A stretch of DNA of 64,000 nucleotides from a candidate division SR1 bacterium (GCA_026397475.1 JAPLUT010000002.1:62001-126000); one strand, 5' to 3'; positions 1 through 10,611 are shown, numbered from the stretch's first letter. The notes: generated by a model not told the origin, from the sequence alone. Translations and numbers: made by a program.

Positions 1-1083
1 CTTTGAATACCTGAAGCAGAACAAAAATATCTCGCTTGAGCAGGAGGGCAGTATGATTCTCTTAATGTTTATCATCAAATAAAAGAAAAGCGATCATCAA
101 AAGGAATTATTTTTGAAGATATGCCACAAGCCGTTATCAAATACCCTGAACTAGTAAAAAAGCATTTTATGAAATTAGTGACGCCCAACGATCATATGTT
201 TGCGGCATTACATGGTGCAGTTCGAAGCTGAGGGACGTTTATTCATGTACCTAAAGGAGTTAGACTTACCGATCCCCTGCAAGCATACTTTCGTATGAAT
301 ACCTATGGAGGAGGACAATTTGAGCACACTATGATCATTATAGATGATGATGCGGAATGAAGTTATATCGAATGATGTTCAGCGCCAAAATTTGACAAAG
401 CGTCTCTTCATGCAGGACTTGTAGAGGTTTTCGTAGGAAAAAATTCAAAAATGAAATACTCATCCGTAGAAAATTGGTCAACAAATACTTATAATTTAAA
501 TACTAAAAGAGCGATAATAGAGGAGCATGGCTATATGGAATGGGTGAATGGGAATCTATGATCTCACACAACAATGCTTTATCCTTGTTCAATCTTGAAG
601 GGAGATTATAGCAAGACAGATATGCTCGGAATAGCGGTAGCAGGAGAATGACAACATCAAGACACATGATCAAAAGCAATTCACATAGGAAAATACACTT
701 CATCAAATATCGTAGCAAAATCTATTTCTAGAAAATGAGGAATCAACACCTATCGCTGACTGGTAACTATAGGACCAGGAGCAGATTATGCGAGTAATCA
801 CACACAGTGCGATGCCTTACTCTTCGACGACACATCAACGTCTAATACCATACCTGACATCAAATCTAGCAATGACACAGCTATTGTAGCCCACGAAGCA
901 AGCGCAGGAAAAATAGATGAATCTGAACTTTTCTACCTCATGGCTCGCTGACTAACAAAGGACAAAGCAATCACCATGATCGTAAATGGATTCTTTTCTT
1001 CCGTAATAAAAAAACTCCCTCTAGAATATGCAGGAGAATTAAATAAATTAGTAGAGTTAGAAATGGAAGGAAGTATAGGATAA
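1..1083 (+). CDS. sufB: Fe-S cluster assembly scaffold SufB (5' truncated by window)
   Basis: SufB is the core scaffold of the SufBCD complex, which builds Fe-S clusters in the cytosol. The reading frame is open from base 1 to TAA at 1081 once TGA is read as Gly, giving the last 360 residues. Visible family landmarks are FIHVPKGV, the [16 protein letters not shown] stretch, YIEGCSAPKF, SNHTQC and AHEAS. In E. coli SufB the corresponding Cys and His-Glu positions are needed for cluster assembly. About ten in-frame TGA codons sit at conserved glycines. The start, and any sufC/sufD/sufS partners, lie upstream of the window. A SufU-like gene follows about 3 kb downstream. The identity is secure. 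Confidence 0.96.
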
Positions 1084-1115
1084 CATCGATACATTTATTT
1101 TCTAATATATTCTCA

Positions 1116-1655
1116 ATGAGAAGAAAGCCTCTCGCTAGATTTGTCAACAAAGAAAATTTAAAAATCAGAAAGCTGAATAAACTTGTTGCAGATGCCATCA
1201 AAAACGACGAAAGCATAACTCAGACATTATGAGAAGTAAATACAGAAGAGCTTACAATAGGACAAAGAATGGCAGATAAGGTAGCTTCATTTGGATGAAG
1301 CTGGAGGTTTATAATTATGTTTGGCATAGGCATGCTATTATGGATAACTATGAATGCAGTCCTTCTTATGAATAAATGATTTGATCCTTATCCTTTCATA
1401 TTACTAAACTTAGTCCTCTCATGTTTAGCAGCTATTCAAGCACCTATTATCATGATGAGTCAAAACAGAAAAGAAGAAAAAGACCGCAAAAGAGCAGAGA
1501 ATGATTATATGGTAAATCTCAAAGCAGAAACGCAAATCAGAAATATGGATAAAAAAATTAATATCCTCGTCGTAGAACAAATGAAAAAAATGTTCAAACT
1601 TCAAGAAGGACAGATTACCTTGCTCAATGAGATCAAAAAAGTATTAAAAAAATAA
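1116..1655 (+). CDS. DUF1003 family membrane protein
   Basis: A 179-aa protein starting at ATG 1116, 32 bp after sufB. It has a basic N-terminus, the conserved lead-in TIGQRMADKVASFGGSW, two hydrophobic segments (about residues 65-86 and 93-113) with the NRKEEKDRKRAENDY motif after them, and a C-terminal amphipathic/coiled tail. This arrangement matches the DUF1003 family of two-TM proteins of unknown function. TGA codes Gly in TLGEV, FGGSW and NKGFD. The tight spacing suggests transcription together with sufB. The family is recognised from its motif order; its biochemical role is not known. Confidence 0.85.
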
Positions 1656-1685
1656 TATTTATCTTTTCTTCTTTTAAATATAAGA

Positions 1686-2684
1686 ATGTATATCGTAACA
1701 AAAGAAGATCAAATCAAAGAATTAATAAGTCGCATACCGCCAATTCTAAATATTGATTTGGTTATTTTTAAAAAAGACAAAGACAACATCTATGCAGAAC
1801 CAGAATTTCTTGTAGGTAAAAAGATTGCTCATGTTAATATTAAGAATAAAATAGAACGAATTTTTCCCTGAGGAAGAATGCATTTTGACGAAACACCAGA
1901 AGATACTATCAACAGAATCCTAAAAAAGGAGATTCCCTGAGTCGAAGCAAAAATAAAAAAAATGATTACGGCCGTATCAGATAAATGATATGATAATCGC
2001 TGCAATGGGATTACTATGGAATATTTATTAGAATATCAGTCAGGGGAAGCAGAAATTGGGAATGATGAATTTATAGAATTCAAACGAATGAATAGGAAAG
2101 AAATGGAAAGTACTGACTGAATGTATTTTTTGCAATTAAGCACATTAAATGAGATATTAGCAGCTATCGCTGGTATGAATAGTACGCAAGACGAAATATT
2201 GGTACAAGTAGATAAAGATAATCATGAAATAGGCTCTCTCTTAAAAAGAGAAGCACATAGCAATCCTTCTGTTTATCACAGGGCAGCACACATTATACTT
2301 TTTGACTCAGCTAAACAAGTAATTCTTCAACAAAGAGCGCCCACAAAGGCGACACATCCCAATCGACGAGATATGCCTTGAGGGCATCAAACATTAGGAC
2401 AAAGTATTGATGAAACCGCACATGCCGAATTATTCGAAGAAATGGGAGTTAATACAGAGCTAAAGCTCCAAAGAATATGATTATATCAAAATAATAGTCA
2501 GTCTGAATACTATTATTTATATTATGGAATTAGTGATGGTCCTTATGCTTTCGATAAATATGAGGTACAAAAGGTAATGGCATTTGACTGCCAAAAAATA
2601 TTAAATTGAGAGTATGACAAAAAGTATGCTATTCTCCCTCATGTATACAAATATATCAAAGAATTAGAATTCTTACGAAAATAA
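1686..2684 (+). CDS. Tandem-Nudix protein (two Nudix domains)
   Basis: A 332-aa protein with two Nudix-like halves. The first (about residues 15-140) has FPGGRMHFDETPED and resembles GDP-mannose/NDP-sugar Nudix proteins, with an incomplete catalytic box. The second (about 170-325) contains PGGHQTLGQSIDETAHAELF followed by EEMGV. That is the G-x5-E-x7-RE-U-x-EE-x-GU pattern with Gln for the first Glu and Ala for Arg, as in IPP-isomerase-type Nudix proteins. Both halves keep the GG turn, each time with a TGA-coded Gly. The substrate cannot be deduced and one half may be non-catalytic. It lies 30 bp after the DUF1003 gene. Confidence 0.8.
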
Positions 2685-2711
2685 TATTTTTTATATTTTT
2701 ATGTAGACACT

Positions 2712-2879
2712 ATGTCTATGAGAGATAAAAACAATATAATTTTGAGCGACCTTATCCCAACAATTGAAGGAAGATTACCACAAAAAGAAAATTACAAAGG
2801 CGAAATTGCAAAGATATTAGAGGTTCGAAAAAGGAAATTCCCAGAAAAAAAATCAAACGAACAAACAAACAATAAATAA
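2712..2879 (+). CDS. Small hypothetical protein (55 aa)
   Basis: ATG at 2712, TAA at 2877, no TGA codons. The product is lysine/asparagine-rich, with a short predicted helix (SDLIPTIEGRLPQ) and a polar C-terminus. No family is recognised. It sits 28 bp after the Nudix gene and ends 7 bp before the convergent AbiEi-like gene, which fits the tail of the plus-strand operon. The short length makes it the least certain call in this block. Confidence 0.45.
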   Translation: MSMRDKNNIILSDLIPTIEGRLPQKENYKGEIAKILEVRKRKFPEKKSNEQTNNK

Positions 2880-2885
2880 CAATAT

Positions 2886-3656
2886 TTATATAAAATATCC
2901 ATATTTCTTAATTAAATTCTTTAACTTCTCAGCCAAATCAGGATCTATACTCTTAGTAAGCATATACAACCTGTTAATACTGGTGTTATGCTTATTTTTT
3001 CTTAAAATAGCCTCCCAGATAGTAACATCTAAGGTTTTATGATACCTTCTAATAACTTTCTTCACAAGCTCATTAATATATCCCTGAGCGATCATACCAG
3101 GGTTATATAAACTTTCTAAGATAGCTAACTCTAAACCAGCAATAGGGAAAGAGTTTTTCCCAATAGTAACTTTTTTAGTGAGTTTCCAGAAAAACTTAAA
3201 AAGATTGTCTGTCTTATTTTTTGCATAGGTCTTAAAAACAATTTGTTTATCGAACATAAGGACTTCTGTGGCCTGTTTGTATTGGTTCACAATAGATAAT
3301 TCTTCAGGGATATCAAAAGAAGAAAGATTGAGCTCAAGCGCTTTAAGTCCTCAAATATACCAATTTCCTTTTAAAAAATCAGTACAGTGCTTTTTGACAA
3401 TAGTCCGATAAAAAAGATCCATAATTTCTTCTCTACTATAGATATGATTCGGATCTTTAACAAAAAAGATGTTTTTTTTGATATTTTCGAGATATCCCCT
3501 AATTTTTAGATAGTAGACGATTTTATACATTTTTTGTATAGAAAAATCTTCAGCAAGAGAATGTTTCAGAAGCGAAGAGACCTTTCCTCAATCCATAAGC
3601 TTTCCTTTGTATTTCATCAACCTTTTAACAAGAGTGTCAAAAACTTTATTCGACAT
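2886..3656 (-). CDS. AbiEi-like winged-helix protein (orphan antitoxin homologue?)
   Basis: A 256-aa protein with its ATG at 3656. The N-terminal ~80 residues look like a winged helix-turn-helix (KVFDTLVKRLMKYKG, then YYLKIRGYLENI with a basic beta-wing). The middle has YIGGLKALELN and FDIPEELSIVNQYKQ. This layout recalls AbiEi-type antitoxins and 'transcriptional regulator, AbiEi antitoxin' annotations. There is no neighbouring AbiEii nucleotidyltransferase; the adjacent genes are a tiny orphan and the 3.8-kb small genes on the other strand. It may be a stand-alone regulator. The family assignment is by resemblance only. Confidence 0.45.
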
Positions 3657-3818
3657 ACGTAGGTACTTACCTATAAAAGTAGAATAAAAAAATGTAATGA
3701 TTTTTACAAAAAAATCAAGACGATTTATCCACAAAAAATCAAACGATTTTTCTATTGCTTTTATTTTTTAAAACCATAAAACCGCACGTACCTATATTTT
3801 TTTATATCCCATCAGGCC

Positions 3819-4091
3819 ATGACACAAACGAACTTAATTACTATGATGGATATATGCCAAAAGAACGTTTGTCTCGACAATGTTCGTGCGGTATTTACAG
3901 AGAATAGTGATGGTTCATATGATGTGATATTGGAAATAAATTCAAATAAATTTTTGATAGCAATGCAAAACGTTGCAAATAAAATAGAAGGCCTAGAAAT
4001 TATAGCAACAAGATGATTCATAGAATTAAGCAATAGAATTATCCTCATGATAAAAAGATTGGTAGAACATCTTCGATACAGATTAGATTAA
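3819..4091 (+). CDS. Hypothetical protein (90 aa)
   Basis: ATG at 3819, TAA at 4089, one TGA-Gly (IATRGFIE). The product has a Cys pair early on (ICQKNVCLD), a short beta-rich middle and a basic amphipathic C-terminal helix ending HLRYRLD. No family is recognised. It precedes the SufU-like gene by 15 bp and is probably co-transcribed with it, so a link to Fe-S metabolism is possible but rests on position only. The 162-bp gap upstream (3657-3818) separates it from the divergent AbiEi-like gene and should hold promoters for both. Confidence 0.55.
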
Positions 4092-4106
4092 TAACCTAAG
4101 ATACCT

Positions 4107-4514
4107 ATGAATGAAGAACAGAATATATTAATACAAGAATATGCCAAGACCCCACTACAAAACTTTGCTATGAAAGATTACACTATCAAGCAACATGAGG
4201 GCAATTTTATCTGTTGAGATGATATTGTGGTGTATTTAGTGATCAAAGACAATAAAGTGGGAAAATATAGTTTTGATGGGAATTGTTCTAATATAACTAC
4301 GGCCGCGGCAAGCTTCTTGTCAGAATTTATTATAAGCACATCTATAGAAGAGATTCTCAACCGGACATACCAGACAATGGTAAACCATTGATTCGAGGTA
4401 TCACCAAGAAGGAAAAGGGCAGCAGTTATAGCCATATTAGCGACAAGAAATGCGATTCATTCCTACATAAAAGACAATAAACAAGACACATTTGATGATA
4501 TAATAGGCGACTAG
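4107..4514 (+). CDS. SufU/IscU-like scaffold protein lacking the third cysteine
   Basis: A 135-aa protein aligned by eye with the NifU N-terminal/SufU fold. NFICGDDI (Cys36, Asp38) matches the CGD loop. DGNCSNITTAAASF (Cys60) matches the second-cysteine helix (GxGCAIS.ASAS). SPRRKRAAVIAILATRNAI matches the RIKCA..AWxAL helix, but Arg104 sits where the third cluster/zinc ligand is normally Cys. A scaffold or SufS activator role is known for the family. With the third Cys missing, this copy may bind a cluster differently or act only as a sulfur acceptor. The nearby sufB supports Suf involvement. The assignment is moderately sure. Confidence 0.6.
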
Positions 4515-4682
4515 AAGAGGACAATCAGAAGATCAAACAGACAGATATGTACACAAATTGACATTATTTTAACAAAATTGACAAATATGTGTTAAAAAAA
4601 ACCCGAAAATAGGATTGAAAAGAGTAGACAAATACTTATCGTTCTAGAACGCCATCGTTCTGTTTTAATTAGATTATCAGAC

Positions 4683-5066
4683 ATGAAGCCACTAAAGCAT
4701 CTCATAGTCAATGTTGTTGTGAATGGAATAGTACTGTATGTGATCGTTCACTACATACCAGAGTTTTGATTTAAAATTCAGTCTATTTACAATGATAGCT
4801 ACGTCATCTTTGGTATATTAGGAGTAATCTTCCGGCTGATCAATTCTGTACTCAAAAACATCTTGAACATTCTTACCTTACCAGTAAGGTTGGTAACGTT
4901 AGGATTTTCATCATTATTACTCAACACTTGAGTATTATATGCTTTTGAGCAGACAGTAAATTATTTAAATGTATGAATTACGGTACAGCTTGGGACAATA
5001 CTACAAACATTCCTATTATCAGTTATTCTTGGTGCAATCTACTTCTTAATTAAAAAGATAATTTAG
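4683..5066 (+). CDS. Phage-holin-4-2/YvlD-type four-TM protein
   Basis: A 127-aa very hydrophobic protein with four segments and the LKNILNILTLPVRLVTLGF loop that is diagnostic for the YvlD/holin_4_2 family (L-K-P-[IL]-L-x-[IL]-L-[TS]-L-P). The family is widespread in Firmicutes and CPR, is not linked to lysis in most genomes, and its function is unknown. A TGA-coded Gly occurs at YIPEFGF and LGFSSLLLNTG. A 168-bp gap upstream (4515-4682) has no gene I can support. Confidence 0.85.
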
Positions 5067-5106
5067 ACAAAAGACTCTCTTTATTTAATAAATAGACTAT
5101 ACAAAA

Positions 5107-5373
5107 ATGAAAAAAAGAACAATGTTCCTTATGCGATTTGTTATCCTTATGTTTATAGCTATTATAATACCGTACATTCAAAATGCATCTGCGGGACCAT
5201 CAACATCAGGCATATCATTTTTTATGTGATATTATGTACAAGATTTTCCTCCTGTATATCTCTATGTTATAAGTATGTGAATGATAGAATGAGTATTGTT
5301 AACCTTATTCGTACAATCACTATTAATCGATATGAAAGGAGATGAACCTACAAAATTCGATCTTAATCCATAA
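5107..5373 (+). CDS. Small two-TM membrane protein (88 aa)
   Basis: ATG 5107 to TAA 5371. A cleavable-looking or anchor segment (residues 3-25, ending NASAG) is followed by a second hydrophobic stretch (about 48-72) and a short acidic tail (MKGDEPTKFDLNP). The two-TM layout resembles LapA-domain proteins, but no diagnostic motif is seen, so I leave it unnamed. It is 40 bp downstream of the holin-like gene in the same direction. Gly is coded by TGA at FFMGYY and SMGMIEGVL. Confidence 0.6.
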
Positions 5374-5472
5374 ATAAACAACAAAAAACATATAAAAAAA
5401 ATAAAAAAAGCTTATCTCAATGTAGACAGGCAAATTGTATATGTATTTTAAATTATTAATAACTGAAGTATT

Positions 5473-6039
5473 ATGAGCAAAACGTATAATGTAACTAGAG
5501 AAGTTGCATCGAAATCTTTAAATATATCCACAAGGACTATCGACAGATATATCAAAAGCTGAAAATTATCTTACAAAAAGATTGCTAACAAGGTACTATT
5601 AGCAAAGGAAGAGGTTATATGACTGAAACAAGAATTTGCAACTCTTCATCAAGAACTTAGTTCAGAAATCATTAATCAATCAAGCACGGTAAGTACAGGC
5701 ATATCCAACAAGACTAACGCAGAAACAGATATTGACCAAAAAGTAGAAAAATTTTTTCTTATTTTCAAAGAAAAAGAGAAAATGCTTGAAGAAAAGAATA
5801 AAGTCATATTTGTTCTTCAACAAAGAGTATCTGAACTTGAAAATAAGATTCAACATATGATTGCATTACCAGACTACAACAAAGAGAAGCAAGAGGCTAT
5901 CATAGAAAAGCAAAAATTAGAAGAAAAAATAGGACAACTAAAAGGCATGATCAAAAATGAAAAGCTCAAAAATCTAATTTTCATATGACTTTCTCTTATA
6001 TTTATCATTGTGGCGGGTTTTTTTATATTTAAAGGATAG
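5473..6039 (+). CDS. MerR-like HTH + coiled coil + C-terminal TM protein
   Basis: A 188-aa protein. Residues 5-35 (VTREVASKSLNISTRTIDRY, then KSGKLSYKKI) form an excisionase/MerR-type helix-turn-helix with wing. Residues ~85-160 form a coiled coil, and the last ~20 residues are one TM helix (LIFIGLSLIFIIVAGFF). A membrane-tethered DNA-binding protein is the straightforward reading. The segment KEKEKMLEEKNKVIFVLQQR closely matches repeats in the next gene at 6184, so the two are related by segment duplication. A terminator follows at 6064. The function is unknown; anchoring or sensing of DNA at the membrane is inference. Confidence 0.7.
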
Positions 6040-6063
6040 TATAATCAGCCAATAAACAGATCA

Positions 6064-6092
6064 AAATCCCTGGAAATTAAGGGGTTTTTTTT
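6064..6092 (+). terminator. Intrinsic terminator after the HTH/TM gene
   Basis: AAATCCCT pairs with AGGGGTTT (8 bp, one U.G pair) around an 8-nt loop and runs into eight T residues. It lies 25 bp after the TAG at 6037. Confidence 0.75.
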
Positions 6093-6116
6093 GTTATATC
6101 TGGGGGCAAAGTTGTA

Positions 6117-6144
6117 TTGACTTTTATGTTAATATAAATATAGT
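6117..6144 (+). promoter_or_regulatory. Sigma-70-type promoter for the coiled-coil gene
   Basis: TTGACT (6117-6122), a 16-bp spacer, then TATAGT (6139-6144), 40 bp upstream of the ATG at 6184 and directly after the terminator at 6064. It is a good fit to the -35/-10 consensus, but there is no transcript evidence. Confidence 0.55.
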
Positions 6145-6183
6145 ATAAAAAATAGCTTTAGCTAATTACAAGAAGCACACGCT

Positions 6184-7257
6184 ATGTTGAAAACACTTAT
6201 CCAATACCAAATATATATCATCATAGGAATACTTGTTTTTCCTGTTTTTGCGTTTATTATTTATTTCGCAAAAAACTTAATTGATAGAGCAAGATTTGTA
6301 AAAATACTCCATAAGATGAAAAAACCTCTCATGGAGAGAATCAATAATGTAGAAACTATTTATGAGATGAAAGAAAAACAAGCGGAAATGAATATGCTCA
6401 TCAATGAAATAAAGTGAAGTATCAGCATTCTGAAACAAGACATAGGAATATCACAAGAAACATTAGAAATAGGTAAATTTGATCAGATAGAAAAAGAAAT
6501 AACAATGTTTTATACGGAGATGCAAAATATAGAAGAAAAAATGCAAAGATGAACAGCTCCTATAAACGAAGAGCCTACAAGAGAAGAATCGTCAGCTCAA
6601 AACATATATGATAATGCTATCATACACCAACGCAACTACGAACTACAAGAAAATAGCCAGAGAACAGATCTTCAGAAAGAACAAGTTAGGGTAATGAATG
6701 CCAATATTAGTAAATTTTTATTAGTATATAGGGAAAAAGATAAGGCTATTGAAGAAAAGAACAAATCTATTTATATCCTTCAGAAAAAGCTAAATGAAGC
6801 AGAGCAGAGGATAAAAAGATTTATAATAGAACATGAAAATAATAAAGATAAAGATAATCTTATAGAAGCGAAAACAAAAATAATCGCCACATTGCAAGAA
6901 AGATTACAAGAAGTAGAAAACAAATTTAGAAAAATAGCACTACTCCATAAGAACATTACGGAGAAAGAGACAATCAAAGATACTATGATAGAAGAAAAAA
7001 ATAAATTTATTCTCAGCCTTCAAGATAAACTTAATGAAATAGAAAGAAAACTTCAGAACATGACGAACATAAATGAGAACAACAAAGAAATCATCCTAAA
7101 CAAAAAACTTTCTGACATTGATCAAAAAATTCAATCAGAGAAAAAGAAAACATGGGTATTTGTTTTGCTATTTATTCTTTTCTTGTTGGTGAGTGCTTGA
7201 GGATTTATCTTTATTTATACATCATATATTCAACACACCGCAGTCTACACTATTTAA
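6184..7257 (+). CDS. TM-anchored coiled-coil protein with three ~44-aa repeats
   Basis: A 357-aa protein with an N-terminal TM helix (about 8-30), a long charged coiled coil, and a C-terminal TM helix (TWVFVLLFILFLLVSAGGF). Residues ~178-310 contain three tandem copies of a unit with the pattern E(E/A)KNK-x-I-x-x-LQ-x-(R/K)-L-x-E-x-E: IEEKNKSIYILQKKL, IEAKTKIIATLQERL and IEEKNKFILSLQDKL. The same unit occurs once in the 5473 gene. It has its own promoter and, unusually, its last 90 bp are antisense to the end of the OLD-type gene. No family is recognised; a structural or membrane-linked role is inferred from shape. Confidence 0.7.
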
Positions 7258-9183
7258 GAACATAGTAGAAAAAATTTCTGAAAATTCCTGCCTACAGAGA
7301 TCAAAATTATGATTTGCTAATCGTTGCTCAAAATCATGATGGCAAAAATTTACTGTACTCTCTAATCATTTTTCCGTCATACCAAGATAGGTTTCTATAT
7401 CTCATTTTTTTAATATAAATACCTTCTCTTTGTAAAGAGAATCTATTTTTGTAACAAGATATTTGTATTTTTGAGGGAAAACATTTTTGATGGTATCAAC
7501 TAATTTATTATAATGACGATGCGTCTTTCAGCTTTTTTTAAGTCCTGCATAATGAGCTCTTGCCTGTTTGTAGTAATAGACCAAATCATCTTGAGTCATA
7601 AATCAATAGTCCACAATATTATCCCAATCGCCAATAAAAAATGATTGTAAGCCAAATCTAGCAAGAAATTTACTTCGAACCTTATAACTTCATTTTCCAT
7701 TAATATTAATAACTTCATAATCAGCAATTTTATCCTTTCGTTCAGGCAAAGTATGAAGATGTCTTAGATAAAATTCGAAAAAATATTCATCAGTTTCGCC
7801 CTCTACCATAATAATTTTATTAACAAAGAATATTTTAGACAAATTTTCAAATTTTAATAAATGCAACAATGTGGTTTCATCTGATGATAAAGTAAAGAAT
7901 GGATTTTTTATTTTTGTCTCTCCATTGATTTTTGAAAATCTATAAACATTTCAAATATTATCTTCATTGATAAAAAGGGGAGAGTAGGTAGAAAGGATAA
8001 ACTGTGTTCCTATATTCTGATTAATTCTTTCTATCATTCTAGAAAAACTTCTTTGCATCTGAGGATGAAAATGAATTTCTGGTTCATCAACAATAACCAT
8101 TCCCTGGCTAAGGTCATAACCATACATAATAAATATCATAGACAACAAAGACTGTTCGCCATCACTCAACTCAGAAAAATTAACGCTAGTATTAAAACTA
8201 TCTGTCAACTGGAAGCTAAGAAGATTATTAACATATACAATCGTCAACGTCTTATTAAAATATTTTTTTATAATAGCCACCAGACTAGTATAAAATTCAG
8301 ATTCTTGAAGTTTCTGAGGATAGTTTTTAATATCATCTTGAGTCATCTTAAGTGTAGAATGATCAGAAATAATATTTCGCACCTTTCTTGCACAAAGACA
8401 GAATCCGATATAAGAACGATAATCAGAAGAATTTTTATCTCATATTCCACTATTCCAAGTAGCGGGATCTATAGTATTCGATACTTTTTTTAAACTTCTA
8501 TTGGTACCGATAAATCAAATGCCATTTTTGAGAGGAAGCAGATGTTGTTCATTATTTTTTCTTTCGAATTCATTATAAATATTCACACAAATTTGGACAA
8601 GTTCTACGGTCCTCAAAGAAAGAAGAACAAATTGATGCTCAGAGGATAACAATGTTTCATCAATAGCTATCTTTTTTGCAACAACATCAAATGAACATTT
8701 TAAGACAAAAGCACTTGGAATAGCAAGGATAGCTTCATCAGAAAATAGCGGATACTCGAAATTTAGATTACTATATTTTTTTATAAGCATATTAAAAATA
8801 TCACGATTTTTCATAATATATTGCATATTCTCATAATCATGCTGGGTAAGGACAAATGACGTTATGACATCGGAATCTTTATCCATGTAATTGGAATGCT
8901 TACGAATTCATTCTAGCCATTGTTCAGTTATTTGTATCGTCTGATTATTTTGTTTGGGATCTGAAATACATGTTTTGTCATATACGTAATCATTCATAAG
9001 ACCAAGCTTTAAAATCTGTTTTATTATATGAAGAAATCAGCTTTTACCTGCACCATTGGGTCAGATAAGGATATTTACATTATTATTTTCTCTATTATGA
9101 AATTTCACACCTTCAGTCTGGACAAGATTGGGCAAATAAGGGTAACTTAAAATATTAGATATTTTGATATTCGTAAGTTGCAT
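7168..9183 (-). CDS. OLD-family AAA ATPase/Toprim nuclease-like protein
   Basis: A 671-aa protein, ATG at 9183, TAG at 7168. Order of motifs: Walker A GPNGAGKS (residues 41-48, the first Gly a TGA codon), ABC-type signature LSDGEQS (~340), Walker B MVIVDEPEIHFHP (~358-370), H-loop region QFILSTYSP, then a Toprim-like module with VEGETDEYFF (~460), GDWDNI (~520) and LKKGDIETYL (~594). This is the class 1/2 OLD architecture, known from phage P2 Old and Gabija GajA. No gajB-like helicase is adjacent, so a named defence system is not supported. Its 3' end overlaps the convergent coiled-coil gene by 90 bp. The upstream gap to 9311 is short. Confidence 0.82.
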
Positions 9184-9311
9184 AGGGTGGCTAGAGAAGT
9201 ATAAATACTTGTATTTATGTACCATATAAGTATACTCAAAAATGCAATTTTTGCAAATTGTATACCTTTGTTCAAGATAGGCATAGATTTACCCCATTTA
9301 AAGCAATACTA

Positions 9312-9440
9312 ATGCAAGAATCTAAAGAAATAGGGCCTCATATTACCACGAGAGAGGAGCTTGATGCTCTCTACAAAAATATACAAAAACCAAGAAAAGA
9401 AGACGAAGAAATCACTATTTTAGAAAATAAATGAGAATAA
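9312..9440 (+). CDS. Small hypothetical protein (42 aa)
   Basis: ATG 9312 to TAA 9438. The product is acidic and Lys-rich (REELDALYKNIQKPRKEDEE) with one TGA-Gly just before the end. It is 3 bp upstream of truD, so translational coupling is plausible. No family is recognised and the short length keeps confidence modest. Confidence 0.45.
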
Positions 9441-9443
9441 TAT

Positions 9444-10547
9444 ATGGATGATAGATTATTTTCATTTAAACAAAAATCCCAAGACTTTATAGTAACAGAA
9501 GAACTTCCTTTCAAATTTGCAAATGAGGGAGATGTTTTTTTCGTGTTTTTTGAAAAAAGAAACTTAAATACCATGGATGTGGTAAAACATATCTGTAATT
9601 CACGTAATCTGTCTAGATTAGCACTTTGAATAGCTGGCCTTAAAGACAAAAAAGCTATAACTAGACAACGAATATGCATCTACAAAAGTGCATTAAAAAA
9701 AATAGGCTGAGAAAATGGCTTCTTAGAGACAATAGGAGAAGTAGCAAAAGTATTGGATACTTGATGGCACACCACCCCAATAGGAATGACTACACCTATA
9801 AAAAATGGGTTCTACATCAAATTAAGAGCCAACAAAAAACTTAGTGAAAAAGAAAAAGATATTTCAAACAGAAAGATATTAAGCCTATTTAAAAAGTGAT
9901 TTCCTAATTTATTTGGAAATCAGAGATTTGGAATAAATGGAATAAATCCACAACAGGGGAGTGATATTTTGGCATGAAGGCTAAAACTTCAAGATAAAAA
10001 GGATCTTGTTTTTAAAATCCAGGCCTACGCAAGTAAAATATTTAACGAATATCTTCATACAAGGACAAAAAAATGATTAGAAATCATAGACGGAGATATT
10101 GTTATAGACACTGCCAATACCGTAAAGAATCAATTAGGGCTCTATCAGGCAAAAAGCGATACTATCAAAATATTTGACGACACAAAAGATAAGGTCTTTT
10201 TCCGTTATCCGGAGCATATGAGATGAGAAATCGCCTTCAATAAAGAGACAATGATTGCTACCTGACCGGTAATAGGATACAATCTCCTTTTAACCCCAAA
10301 AGACAGTGCTGCAGGGAAGAAAGAACAATGACTTCTAGAAAAAAACTGAATATCTGAAAAAAGTTTAAAGCTTTGCATAGACTACAAAATATATTGAATC
10401 AGAAGGCCTCTTTGGGTATTTCCTGAAAAAGTCCACGTACATTTCCAACAAGACGACATCCTTCTCAACTTTAGTTTACCCTGAGGAGCATATGCAAGTA
10501 TTATGATAGATGAGCTAGAAAAGACATTATGAGTAAAAGTTTCTTAA
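9444..10547 (+). CDS. truD: tRNA pseudouridine synthase TruD
   Basis: TruD isomerises U13 in tRNA. The 367-aa product has the family signature GIAGLKDKKAITRQ (residues ~63-76; the Asp is the catalytic residue by homology), an N-terminal FxVxE-like segment (SQDFIVTEELP), NLFGNQRFG, and PGGAYASIMIDEL near the C-terminus. The length is close to E. coli TruD (349 aa). Gly codons in all of these motifs include TGA. The ATG at 9444 follows the 42-aa ORF by 3 bp. Confidence 0.93.
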
Positions 10548-10611
10548 ACAAAGACTAAAAACAAAAAACCATGGATTTGAAGAAATATTTAGAATTATTA
10601 TGAGACATCAC

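Noticed and set aside
8053-8493. 146-aa plus-strand ORF in the OLD gene
   Set aside because: Antisense to conserved Walker B and signature motifs; shadow of the minus-strand gene.
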